Shown: in pieces, positions 48,042-59,500 of the stretch
How positions within the stretch are numbered: the first letter of the stretch is position 1
How the letters are laid out: each line of letters opens with the position of its first letter
NCBI GenBank assembly: GCA_008694505.1
Contig: VZDJ01004378.1
Location: 10,787,472-10,851,471, forward strand
Direction of reading: 5' to 3'
DNA length: 64,000 nt
From: Cyanoderma ruficeps
Taxonomy: Eukaryota; Chordata; Aves; Passeriformes; Timaliidae
Made by a program: the position numbers and the translations under genes
The notes under the pieces: generated by a model
Seen by the model: only the letters and a program-made list of their open reading frames with translations
Databases searched by the model: none
What the model was told of the DNA's origin: nothing

Positions 48042-48857
48042 ATGCCTCTGCCCAAATTAAGGTGCAAATGAGACCAAAGCCAAAGTCAATAGTACAGATC
48101 TTATTTAATAGTAAATAATGGCACAGAGAGAGAGAGAGAGAGAGCTAGAGAGTGAAAAAGGAAGAGAAAGAAATAGAAAAGAGGTGGGGGGAGCAGAAAG
48201 ACAGTGACAGAGACAGATTAAAGAAAATATCACCGCTCTGAGGATCCCACTGACATCCTAATCCTCTCTAGCTAGTCTTCTTGGTGGTGAGGGTCCCCCA
48301 AGAAACACAAAATCCAAATGATTAATATATGTTCAGGCCAAGTGGGAATGCCCAGGTACCTCCCCTGGTGGGGGGGTGGAGGGGGGGAAAATTTGATATA
48401 GTCTCTGGCAACAGTGTCTGGATCTCTTGCATAATTTTGCATCACATGCAGTCTTGTGTGGCAGGGCCTCAAGAATAAGTCTGGGGAGCACTTCAGGGTG
48501 TGTTTGACGGGTTATGACAACCCCTCAGCTGCTTCTCATGTGACTGTCCCATGTATGTAGCCTTCCTGGGGTTGGGGGTTTCATAGATGAGCCAGTTTTT
48601 GTAAGGAAGGATGGGTGTTAACCTGGCCTCTGTGGGCTGTGGCCTACCCCAGCTCAAACCCAGCCAGGGATGATTTTCTCCTGGGTCTGGCTTTCTTGCG
48701 GATACATTCGTTTCCCTCAGCCTTGTTAGTGTCTCTCTAGACCTGAGATGATTGAACAATAACATCGCCTTTATCTTATCTATGTGGCTCAACTCACAGG
48801 CCTAAGTTCCAGTCTTCAGAGAGGGTTGGGCCATGGTGATTGTAGCTTCTTTACAGT
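48042..48857 (-). mobile_element. LTR-like insertion inside the CR1
   Basis: About 816 bp interrupts a CR1 whose two halves are otherwise collinear. Read on the minus strand it starts TGTAAAGAAGCTAC and ends GGGCAGAGGCA, so it has TG...CA ends. An ATTAAA poly(A) variant lies near 48100, about 60 bases before the end, and a TATA-like GATAAAGG near 48775. Inside are a GA microsatellite (48125-48150) in a purine-rich stretch (48122-48230) and a G-rich stretch (48366-48388). I could not find a target duplication, so the ends are approximate. An ERV LTR is the best guess; an unrecognised other insertion is possible. Confidence 0.55.
48125..48150. repeat. GA dinucleotide microsatellite
   Basis: About eleven AG units are followed by a broader purine-rich zone to 48230. 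It lies inside the LTR-like insertion. Confidence 0.9.
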
Positions 48858-49975
48858 TTTTGCTATAATGGGCCCAAATCCTTTATAACAATATTTAAGG
48901 CATTAACCATTTCAGTCTCTGGCATGTGCACTATTGGAATGTCCCCAGAAGTGACCTGTTATCCCTCATCTTTTCCATGCGATTCCTTGGAAAAACAGGG
49001 TGTCTGTCTTTTCTATAACCATCCTTTAATACTGGAACACGGTGCTAAGATCTCCTTTAAGCCTTCTCCTCTTGAGGCTGAACAAACCCATTTCACTCAG
49101 CCTTTCCTCACGCCGAGATTTGCAGTCCTTTTTTAGCCCTTCTCTGGATGGTCTCCAGCCTGTCCACATCTTCCTGTATAGCACGGACTAAAACCGAACA
49201 CAGTATTCCTGATGTGTCCTGACAAGAACTAAGTAAAGTCATAAGGGCTGGTGATGCTCTTGATGCAGCCCAGCATGCTGTTCACTTTCTCTGCCACAGC
49301 AGCCCTATTTGCTCATATGGAGCTTGTTGTTTACCAGGATCCCCAGGTCCCTTTTCACAGGGCTGCTCCTCAGCTGGGTAGATCCCAGCTTGTGCTGCAC
49401 TCGTGGATTATGTTTTCCCAGGTGCAAGGCCTTACACAGCCTTGCTAGACTTCATAAGGTTCTTGTCAGCCCAACCTTCCAGTCCATCCAGATCTTTCTG
49501 CAGGGTGACTCCCCCTTCTGAAATGTCCACTTCCCTTCTCAGTTTGGTAGAATTGGAAACTCTGTCAATGTACACTTGATCCCATCATGCAGACCACATA
49601 CGAAAACCTTAAACAGCATCAGGAGCAATATTGATCTCTGGGGGGACCAACATGTGGCAGGTTGCCAGTGTGCAATATTTACCACTATCCTCTGGGTACA
49701 GCCTGGCAGCCCATCTCCCACCCACAGTACAGACCACTTATCTAGAGCCTCATGTATCAGTGTCTTCAGGAGCAGACTGTGGGAAAAAGTATCAAAAGCG
49801 TTGGACAAATCCAGGTAGACAATGTCCGCCACTTGCTCCACATCAACCAAACAGATTACTTTGTCCTAGAAGGCAGCCAGGTTTGTTAGGTGTGATTGCC
49901 CTTGGTGAATCCAAGCTGGCTTTTCCCAGTCACATGCTTCATCTAACTCTATGGCTTGAACTATCTGCTGATACA
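48858..49975 (-). mobile_element. CR1 LINE, 5' part with broken reverse transcriptase
   Basis: On the minus strand this carries the CR1 ORF2 reverse transcriptase in degenerate form. The frame 49539-49850 contains YLDLSNAFDTFSH, the RT motif with the first catalytic Asp, and later DGIKCTLTEF, which precedes the second catalytic motif. At that point (about 49543-49565) one base is missing relative to the family's FADDTKL codons, so the catalytic motif is lost and the frame stops. Beyond it, toward 48860, the remaining ORF2 is readable only piecewise (for example RRLKGDL-like words near 49060). The copy is 5'-truncated near 49975 and is dead. Confidence 0.9.
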
Positions 49976-52900
49976 AATATTACCATTCTGATTAAAGTAT
50001 TTCTGTAAATCTCTTTGGGCTAATCATATGGTCGAACTGAGTCAAACCTTTCATCCCTCTTCTACCTGTAGCAAAATGTCAGATAATCATTGTCTTAAAC
50101 TGTGTAATAGTCTGCAACTGTTAACCCAGCTAAATCTGTCTCACATAATGATGTTACATCAAAGCAATTAAGAGAGTGTATCTTGGGGTAGCCATGAGAA
50201 AAGAAGGGAGTCATCCAGGTCTCTAATGCTTATTCTAGTGGGATTTTTTCTGCTCTGTATTCACATTGTAACCTCGGAAATCTTTCTATCTCTATTGGTA
50301 CCGTTCGCCTTTGTTTTCTTTGGGTATTGCATTAATTGCTATGTTGCATTAATTAATCACTTTAACCATGATGTTTCTCCTGTATCCATGTATGGATAAA
50401 ATTGAATTTTCTGTTGTTTTCTGGCTTTGATATGAATAAAACTCATCCATTAACACATCATCATTTCAGTCCCCAAAACAGGCTTATGGGATACGGATAA
50501 GTTCAAGAGATACTCTCCAACACCAAAAGATGCCTGCATAATTAAATGTCTTCTTTATTCAACGACTCTCTTCTTTTGTGTGGAATACAGCCTATTATCC
50601 TTTATATGGGTATTTTATGTAGCTATACAGTTGGATGGAAGAGTAAGTATCCCCTTCTTGCCTGTGATATCCCTTGGTTAAAGTATTTTGAATACTAATT
50701 AGGTTTTCACTGCCCCTCTCTTTAGTGTCTGCTACAAGTTAGCTACCATCCAGTAACCACCTTGAATTTACCATAGATCTTGCTAATTATCTGTTTCCCC
50801 ATAATTCCAATGGGTAAGAACCTGTGCAATCTGTGACAAAGAGGCCTAAATTATGCAGTAAGTGCCCTGGATTCTCTGACTTTCAACCGCAGGAAACTGC
50901 AAATATTGCAGCTTCAGGTAAATTTAAAAAAATGAGATTATTATTGCATTCAAATGCAATAATAAATGTATAAAATGCATAATCCATGAAAGAAATCCCT
51001 TACATTATTTGCCACACTAAATTAAGCTTGTTTTACCCTGCACCTGCATTTCTGCACTGTTTCTGAAATGTAAGGGAAATGAAGAGCTGAGAGCAAAAAA
51101 AACTATCAGGCTCAACAACAGCAGTTATTCTGGCTAGAAGATAATTTGAGATTTGGGGCATGAAGGAAGCCCTGGGAAATTATTTGAGATTCAGGATTCA
51201 GAACTTGCTGTGAATGCTTCAGCTTTAAAGACAAACCAGTAAAAAGCTTATTTGGTTAACATCTGAAATGGCATTAAAGAAGTGCAATTTCAGCCTGTCT
51301 GCAAATGGGAAAACAATGCTGACCTGCTTATACCTGTGCTAAAAATTTGGTAGGATTTTGCTATCCAGAAAGCAACAGTTTTACAGCCATATCCCCACAT
51401 GGGGACCATAAATGTTGTGTGGCCTCAATTTTAGGATTTAGGTAGGATGTAGTTGAGTAGTTAAAAGGAAAAACCGAAGAGAAAATGTGTCTTAAAGGTG
51501 GCACTTTCCCTTAGAGTGGCACAAGGACAGAGATGGACCAAGATGTTTCCTGACTCACAGGGCCAGCCAGCATTTTAGCCTGGGGGACTGGGGTTCCCAC
51601 CTCAACTGCCCTCCCAAAGTTGCTGCTCCTGTCATCAGGCTGGAGGCAGCCTCAGGATGCAAGGGAGGAAAAAATACTGTCCTCTCTGGTGTTGGTGGCC
51701 AGCTTCCCTCACAGAACTGTGAGATTCTCTGATTTCAGTCCACATCAAATAACTTTATAGCTGAAACCAGCAGCCCACCACTCTTGCTGCCAGGTAAAGT
51801 GAAATGCCTCTTGTGCTTCAGCTCTTCTCTTCCCATCATGCTGATGGGAACAATAAATATTTAGTTCATTAAGGCAAGGGGAAAGGACAGACATGTGTGA
51901 GGGCATCTCCCCACTAAAATGTTTCTGGAACCATGTGAGGTCTATGGCTCCAAACTACACATGATGATAGGAAGAGTGGTATCCAGAGAAAGCTCTTCAT
52001 TCAAGGCAATGCTGCTTGCTTTTCTGTTTGCTTTTGTGAGTCCTGATAATTGGTGAGCTCATGACTTCACTGGGTCAGACTGCAGGCATGAGACATGCTG
52101 TCCTCAGAGGTGCTGCACGAACAGCTTGGCTTTATGCCCATCTGCCTGTCAGGGTGCAGAAAAGCATATTGCATTTTGGAGGTACGGCAGTGTGCCTGCT
52201 TAGAAAACATTCCTCTCTTTACAGAATCTTAAATTTGTCTTTTTTGTTGTTTTGTTCTGGTCTTGATTTTATCAATTGCATGCAAAATACTCCAAACATT
52301 TCCATTCTGTTTTTTTAGCCTGCCCTCCAGGACTCACTGGGAAGATGTTTAGAGCCCAGATACATCCATACTTAATTACTCTTTACTGGCATCAATGACA
52401 TCAATAGAAAAAGGATTGTCATGTTTAAGACTGCCTTCTAGCACTCTGACTCTGTTGAAGTATTAGTTGATACAGGAACAGATATATAAATTGCCTGGGC
52501 TGTCTGGTACTGGGGTCTTTTCCACAGGGATGTGTTATGCACTCACAGTGAGGATTAATGTTCCAAATACCTGTTGTTCTTCTTCTCAGTTCTGCTGAAC
52601 ATTAAATACTTGACTTGAAGATGGCATACTCCTTTGCTTAAATGATAGCTAAAATGGAGCACTACAAGTCCTCTCCAAGTGAATATGAAGAGACAGTGGA
52701 AATGTCTGAAATAATGCTCACGGTGAGAAGAATCATCTTTCCTTCTAGCAGTTCACAATATAACGGGCTTGTTCCTTTGCATTAAATCTTTTCCACTTTT
52801 TTTTCTGATAGAGAAATGTAATTTGCATCGTATCTTTTTCCCAGGAGGCAGATGCTAGAAGCTCCTTAGGAGCTGATTAAGATTTTTCTCACTGAGTTCA

Positions 52901-55045
52901 CATTTGTCATGTAATGATTTGTGAGTAGCCTGACTTGTTTGAAATACTAATGCTAGAAGTTTGACTTAATTGACTAAGCCCTGGATTTTCTATAAACTTC
53001 ATGAATTCTTTACTAATTTCTTTCATTACAGTGGCCTGCAAAGAAGTGGGTCAGCAGTCATCATTAAAATGTCATTTATATTCTATGTAACTTCATTCTC
53101 CAAACTTGCTATATATTGTACCTATAAGATGGAATTTTTGTACTAACTTCTGCAAAAGTGACAGGACTATCAGAGAAAAGAAGTATATGCTGAAAACACA
53201 AAGAATTGTGGTTAACTTTGACTCAAGCCAAAGGAGTTTTATAATGGAACCATACCTATTGATCTAATATTTGTGATGCTCTCCCATTATCCATGCAATC
53301 AAAGACTCCTCTCTAAATCACTTAATTCAAGTTCTTTTAAGACTTCCTTTACATCACTGGACAATGACATACCTTTCACACAATTGCACCTCTTCATATA
53401 TTACCTACCAATTAATGCCCTTGGAAACAGTTTCTCTGCTTTCCTTTAATCAGCCAGAGTCCAGCTTATTAGCCAGTACATTGGTGAATATCTCAACATC
53501 GATATAGAACAAGTAGACAGGGCTAAATTTGTCTTCGTTAGGTTTCAAGTCAGTTAAAAATAAGCTTCTCTTGATGTTGAAATTTGCTGGGATGCCAGGA
53601 AACTTAACAGAGCTGCAAGTCAACCCCTTACTCTGTTTAATGCTTCTGTAAGGGTTTTTGTCCTGCTCTTTTTAGTCTACCATTCCCTCACATATTCCTT
53701 AACATTTTTTTTCTGTTACATTTTCCTGGCTGTTTTTCACCCAGGGTCTGAACTACTTCAATGTCAGCTGTTAATCTTAGAGTGCAGTCTGAGCTTTTAA
53801 AACTACTTTGTCCATCAGTTTTGTCTAGATAGGAATAACTACTTGCAAATGAAATACACTTTGTGCTTACATCTCTGAGGCATGCCCTATTTAACACCCA
53901 TCAAAATACCCCTCTAAGTGTAGGAAATGGTGATTTCTTCAGTTCTGCTGGAGATTGAGGGTGGTAATGGAACCATTAGGATTAAGGAAGAATGTTAAGC
54001 TGCTGAAGTCCAAAAATCTTCCTAAACTTAGGAAGAACTTACTGAAAACAGCACAAAACTACAATTCTAGTAGTCCCTGTGTAAGTATACCTTGGGTTAA
54101 CTAAAGTATTTTTTGATTATTTACACTGGTGTAAATTATTATTGGCATATAAGCCTGATGTCTCACTGCCCAGACCCTTAGGAGAAGATATTCTCCAACT
54201 ATGCCTGACACATAGCAACAGAATTACATGTTTCATAAAAGAGAGATGTTCCAAACCGTCTTTTCTGTAAGAAATGTAATAGGAGATCTTAGTGTTTATT
54301 GACCTAACGGCTATCGCATTCTCATAGGAAAAGGGAATCCTGCACAACTTCTCCTTCTGTCCAACGGGTCTCAGATCTCCTTCAAACCTCAGTATTTATT
54401 GGGCCAGAGAAAAGGATAAAGAAGGAACACACATGTATCCTAAAATTACCTGCACGTCTTCAGGAATTAAGAGGACAACATTTTAATCACTGCTCCTGGG
54501 ACCAAGGCTTTAGAAAATTGAAATAATAGAAAATTGAAAAGCAGTGCTGGGAACTGGTTGCGGAAAGTGAGGTTGAAATACCTCAAGTCTCCTAGTTTGT
54601 GGGCAGATATGATTGGACATGATCTTTTCCTCTTTCTCTACTCCCTACTGACATACTTCTGCAGGAAGAAATGAGCCATGCCTGGTGCTATTAAAAAAAA
54701 GTATGTGTCTGTCCTGAAGAGATGGCTGTGGGCTCCCAGGTAAAAGAGAGATAGGGATCTCATGCCCCAGTACTGCAGCATGACACTCAGCTCCCTTACC
54801 TTCCATGGGAGCCTTCAATTTCAGTGTCTTGGCTCTTTACACTTGCATTTTGTGTCACTTAAATCCCCATGAACTGAATGCTAGGCTTATTTGGGGTTCT
54901 CTCTTCACTGCTGGATGTTCTATTTCTCTAATTAATGCTTCCCTTCCTACTCTGCTGAACTCTGTGCTCATTTATCATAGAATCTAAGTGGGATTATAAT
55001 TTTTCACAGTTTAATCATTATCTTTTCATTGGTATGATCCAGTAT
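49976..55045. other. unannotated DNA, no gene seen
   Basis: Unique AT-rich sequence. A regulatory-looking block at 50270-50380 is listed separately. At 54118-54135 an 18-base near-palindrome (8-bp arms ATTTACAC and GTGTAAAT) was noted. Frames at 52061-52318 and 53688-53897 have no recognisable content. Confidence 0.55.
50270..50380. promoter_or_regulatory. candidate conserved enhancer block
   Basis: CpGs are retained (ACCTCGGAAATC and GGTACCGTTCGCC), followed by a SOX-like CTTTGTT, then two near-identical homeodomain composites: ATTGCATTAATTGC (about 50327-50340) and TTGCATTAATTAATCA (about 50344-50359). Repeated GCATTAATT units 18 bases apart suggest cooperative homeodomain or POU sites. 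Inference from motif content only. Confidence 0.32.
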
Positions 55046-56055
55046 ACAGCTGTTGTGGTTTTGGTTTGCTTTCTCGGCTAATGCACCATTTATGTGGTGA
55101 TTTCACATTCGCCAAATTTTATTTGCCAACTAGGAAATAGGATTTTGGGAGAAAAAGGTGAAACAGGCTCAACTTAAAGGTAAACATATAGTTTATTAAC
55201 ACACAGTAAAAAAGAAAAAAAATGAAACCTTTAAAACCTTTCTCCTCTCCCCACAAGTGTTCACTTTCCTACAAACAACATAGAGACAAAACCTGTGACA
55301 TTCTGTCAGTTTCACTATTTAAATATAGTCTTTCATCAATCCTTCAGGAGAGTTGTCTCTTGTTTACCACGGAATTCTCCCACTGACAACCTAGAAAAGT
55401 TCTTTTGTGGGTTGGAAGTCTCACAGAAACAGCTGCCTGGGGAAAATATGCTTCCATTCTCCTCCCATTAGCAGTTTCCCAAGCTGCTTATGGGTCGTGG
55501 AACTCAGGCATTTGGGGTGTCACCTTTTAAACATAAGCAGCTTCAAGGAAAAGGATTTCTCACCTCAAGGAACAGAGATGTCTTCTCACTTCTTTCACGG
55601 GTGCAGGAGCTTCTCATCTTTTTCTCTCTGTTCAGGCATCTCATGGGACCGTACAGTCCATCACAAACACCTTTGCTCAAAAATCCACAAATCATCTCCC
55701 CAAATGCATATTTTTCCATGATTTAAAGGACAATCTCCTAATAAAGTTCATTTCCATAGCTCAAACAAGAAAGTCCAGCCAGCAGGCAACTCTTTCATCC
55801 TTCCTCTAAGAAATCCTTTTTTCACTCTCTTCTTCCGACTGTTATGCTAAGTCTTCTCTATGCTCAATCACTTGGTCTGTTCTCACTCTGAGAAAAGCGA
55901 GTGCTTTGTGAGTCGCATCTCCTAGCAGGAAAGAGTTAAAACTTGCCCAGACTTGCCGTGGTCAGCCAAGATTTTCAAAAGCTGCAAGAATGAGAGAAAA
56001 ACTCAGGCAAATTTCAAAGCAGCCTGGCTGATGAAAAGCTCCTTGCCCCCACCCC

Positions 56056-56300
56056 TCGGTCTCATTCAGGGTGGGCCCAGATTGGAGCGGCTGCAGGCTC
56101 CCCTCTCCCTGCTAGAAAAAAAGGCCCAGGCCCACAGCCAGACCTCAGACCGGCTCCCCCCCATAGGGGGAGCGGCAGAGTGTTTCCAGCTGCTAAAAAC
56201 CGATCTGGGCAGGGATGGGGGCACATCATCCCCTCCCCCGGCCTGGGAGTCACCGGGCCTGGCGGGCCTCCTGTGAAGGCCTGGGGCTCGGGCAGGCCGG
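56056..56300. other. GC-rich, CpG-bearing core of the LTR
   Basis: This block is sharply GC-richer than anything else in the window, with multiple CpGs and C/G runs (GCAGGCCGGGCCGTCCCGGG near 56290-56310). It also contains a hairpin with C-run and G-run arms at about 56154-56172. Because it sits inside LTR boundaries it is read as the R/leader part of the element and not as a host CpG-island promoter. The overlapping frames of 60-124 codons on both strands are by-products of the composition. Confidence 0.6.
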
Positions 56301-56340
56301 GCCGTCCCGGGCCCTTCCAAAAGAGAGAGCCAGGACTGCC

Positions 56341-56444
56341 TTACCTCCTTTGAAGGTAGAAAGAAGAGACCAATCCCAGGCTTTCTTCTAACTCTTTTTA
56401 AGGCACTGTGTGTGTCCCAGAGGTGTATCCCTGCATGCAATTGG
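56341..56444 (-). promoter_or_regulatory. LTR promoter followed by splice donor
   Basis: Reading leftward: CCAAT at 56444-56440, TATA-like CCTTAAAAAG at 56403-56394, a predicted start near 56370, then a strong donor GGAG/GTAAGG at 56344. A possible acceptor, CTCTTTCCTGCTAG, lies on the same strand near 55923. The promoter could therefore supply a very short first exon. This is motif-based inference. Confidence 0.4.
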
Positions 56445-56515
56445 CTATTTTAGTTATCAGTCCAAAAGAAATCACCAATTGCACCTCACCATCTGTGCTA
56501 AACCAACATAACAGC

Positions 56516-59500
56516 ATAGTTCAAAAGCCGGGGGTACTAGAGCAAAAGCCCATAGTTCTCTACAATGTGTATGAGGTATCTCACCTACACACATCCAGAA
56601 TCTCTCTCTCTCTTGCCCCGAAGTTCCTTTTTCAGGAATTTAACACATTTTTGAAGAGTTCCTGCTTCTTTGTGTCAGTCAAGGCTGAGATTTTTTTCAA
56701 CCCAGTGTTATTTCTTCTTCCTCAGTTCTCCAAATTATCTATTTTTCAGGTCTTTGCTTTCAAGATCCTGAAGTCTCTTATCTCTATCGGTAACTGTATC
56801 TGAATGCCTGTTTAAGCCCTCCTCAACTTCAGTCACTCTACCTTTTATTGTAATTCCCTGAAAGAGGCTTGCATCAAAGCTTCCATTGATGTTAGCTCAG
56901 ACAGTAATTCTCTAATGTCTGCCAATCTTCTTCTGTTGTACTTTGTTTGCAGCACAACACTGGGCCTCCAGGACCTGCTGGGGTCCCAGTGCTCCTCTTT
57001 GGCTGCTTGCAAAGACATTGCTAATACCTGAACTGCACCTCTGTACAAGTGTACTGGCATAAGGGATCACCAAATATTTTAGGAGGGGCTTTGGAGTAGT
57101 TTGTGTTTTATCAAAATAATTGAAAATGACATGCGGATGGCTGCTTTGAATAAGTGCTATACCCTATTGCCCTGAATATCCTCTACTATCCACTTTTTCT
57201 CTTAGATTCCTAAACTTTTCAGACTTTAGCAAAGGGTGAGATTAGCCTCTCTGATCCAGTTTGGGACACATCACTCATGACTGCACCTTCATGACACTTT
57301 CACATGCAGATAATATAGATACTTAGGAAAATGTATCACAAGTCCCAGCGCCACTTACCATGTAAAAGTGGCTGCTCAGCCTAAGATCTACAGGTTCAAG
57401 CTTCTCCTTTTGCCAAAAACTCCTGTGATTAAGCATATTACTCATTGATGCCTTTCCTGCCATATGACTATGCCAAAAGGCCTAACCCTTCATTTATTTG
57501 AAGATGATCTGTGCCTTCATCCTTCTTCCTAGTTGTCATGGTACTAATGCAGAGAAGAAGAAATGCCTTTTTTTTCTCCCCTCCCCTTTCTACACTGTGT
57601 TCTAACTGCTGCAAAACTCATCTGTTTTCTCCTTCAAGTTGTCGTGCTCAGCCTGAATTTTTCTCACTTCAGCTTCTTTTACAGCCAGTACCTGTCCAGA
57701 TTGAAATCAAATGCTCTATCCAGTGATGAGGCTGCCTGGTGTGTTCTCCCTGGCCAAAGTGAAAAAGTGTACATCCAGTTATGCAATGCTGCAGTGCTTA
57801 GCAAAACATGCTGTAAAATGACTAAATAGGAAATTCTGAGGAGACAGGTGACTCCTAAACACTATCTTCCTCTGGACCTCGCATGTCTTTGTGTGAGACA
57901 CATAGAGATCAGAGGGGATTAATTTCCCAAAACGTTTATCTGGAAATAGATATCCACAGTGTGAAAGACAGCCCCCCTTGCACTGAACCAACTCTGACAC
58001 CAAGGATACAAAGCCCAGGAAGGCTCCCAGGTAGGGTAGAGAAATTGTAACAGGAAGAGCCCCCCCCACACAGAAGAGCTTTGCATGAGACCCCAGACTC
58101 AGGCACAGATCTGAGCTCATACAGCTTTTTGGATGGCTTAACAGCCTAGCTGTGCTCACTAGAAACACAGCAAAGCAGACAACTGTCTAAGCAGTGTCTG
58201 CTGTAGCAGCCCTCTTTGACTTCGTGGAAACACCATGTACTTCATCCCAGCCCTGACTATTGCTGCAAAGGCCCTTGCTTTCCCCTGAGTGTGTTTGTAA
58301 GAGTACTGCAATGAATCCTACAGCTGCTGTGTTCCCTGTCACAGAAACTGTAACATAGCCTAAAGGAGAGAATTCTGCACAGGTGATATTATTCCCCTTT
58401 AAATTAAAACATGGAAACCCCTTATCCCTTTCTCTGGATATGAAGAAATCAATCAGCAATCCTCAACCTCCAAGAATAGAAATGTATGAAACCGTTTCCT
58501 TTGCTTCAATCTACAGGGCATTCTGCTCTTGCTTTTTTGTTCAGTTTTCTTCTGGTCCAAAATCTCACCTGATTTAGTTGCTAATATGCTGCAGTGAGTT
58601 CCAATCCCCAGGCAGCTTCATCATCTCCAAGCTGTGCAGGCTTAAACCCTTAACCTGTCATAATACCGTGATTAAGACCCATCATCCATTTGAACAATTT
58701 GAAAGCCCATGTCTGCTTCCTCACCAGCCACTCTCACTCTCCAATGAAAGGCAAAATCAATTGCTTCCCACAGGAAAGAGGGAAGCCAAGAGGGTATTTT
58801 CCATGGCCATTTACAGCATTATAGTCCAGCTCCCAGACCAGGTGTATTCTAAACTTCTACTGTTCCCAGCTTGATGGTCTTTGTGGATGAAACAGAATAA
58901 TAATCTCCATCACACTGCTGATATTCCCAAGTGAACTAAATGATCATAAACTTACATTGTAATATTAAATATGTCTTATGACTTTTAGATCAAAATGTAG
59001 CACTTTGCATTACTTGTGTAAGTCATAGGTCTTCCCAATGCATTATTTGTGATTTGGGTACTCCTAAAACAGCCCCATTTCTAACAGTAATCATAAGGAT
59101 TCAATAACTACATAGTGTCAAGTTTAAGAAGGTACACGATGGTGAGCCATGAGCCCATGAAATCTCACTAGGAATGTTATGGGTAGCAATGCCCTGCTCA
59201 CAGAAAAGAGTTCTTGCTTTGTGCCCTGCAGTCTTAGAGAGTGTATTCATTTGTGTGTTAGTTACCTCCTACTTCCCTTTAGAGTAGAATAAAAGTTGAA
59301 CTGGATGCTCAGTGCCAGAAAAAAGCTTTAATCAAATCAAAACAGGAAAGCCATGATTCTGCGCATCTCCACAGATGGTAGATATGCTAAAACAGAGTAT
59401 TTAAAGGAGCCAAACACAAATAACTGCATATGAAAAAAGCTTCTTTTTTTTTTTTCCCTGTTTACATACCAGCCTAATTTCTATCTTGCCTTCAGTGATC

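Larger units (their letters stand above)
55046..56515 (-). mobile_element. long GC-rich LTR, probably ERVL-like
   Basis: A minus-strand unit of about 1.46 kb runs from about 56508 (TGTTGGTTTAGCACAG) to 55051 (ending CCACAACA). The 5-base word ACAGC adjoins the left end (55046-55050) and occurs 2 bases beyond the right end (56511-56515), a probable but imperfectly placed target duplication. On the minus strand the order is CCAAT (56440-56444), TATA-like CCTTAAAAAG (56394-56403), splice donor GGAG/GTAAGG (GT at 56344-56343), a CpG-rich core (56056-56300), and AATAAA signals at 55192-55197 and 55118-55123. No clear viral genes flank it; a short minus frame at 56845-57060 could be a remnant but is not recognised. 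Confidence 0.68.

Noticed and set aside
56066..56440. 124-codon minus frame and 107-codon plus frame in GC-rich DNA, possible CpG-island first exon
   Set aside because: They lie within LTR boundaries with LTR promoter and poly(A) signals; high GC lowers stop frequency on both strands.
56845..57060. 71-codon minus frame next to the long LTR considered as a retroviral remnant
   Set aside because: No motif of a retroviral protein recognised; position alone is not evidence.
57779..58168. 129-codon minus frame, leucine- and serine-rich
   Set aside because: No recognisable domain or splice sites; alternative frames equally open.
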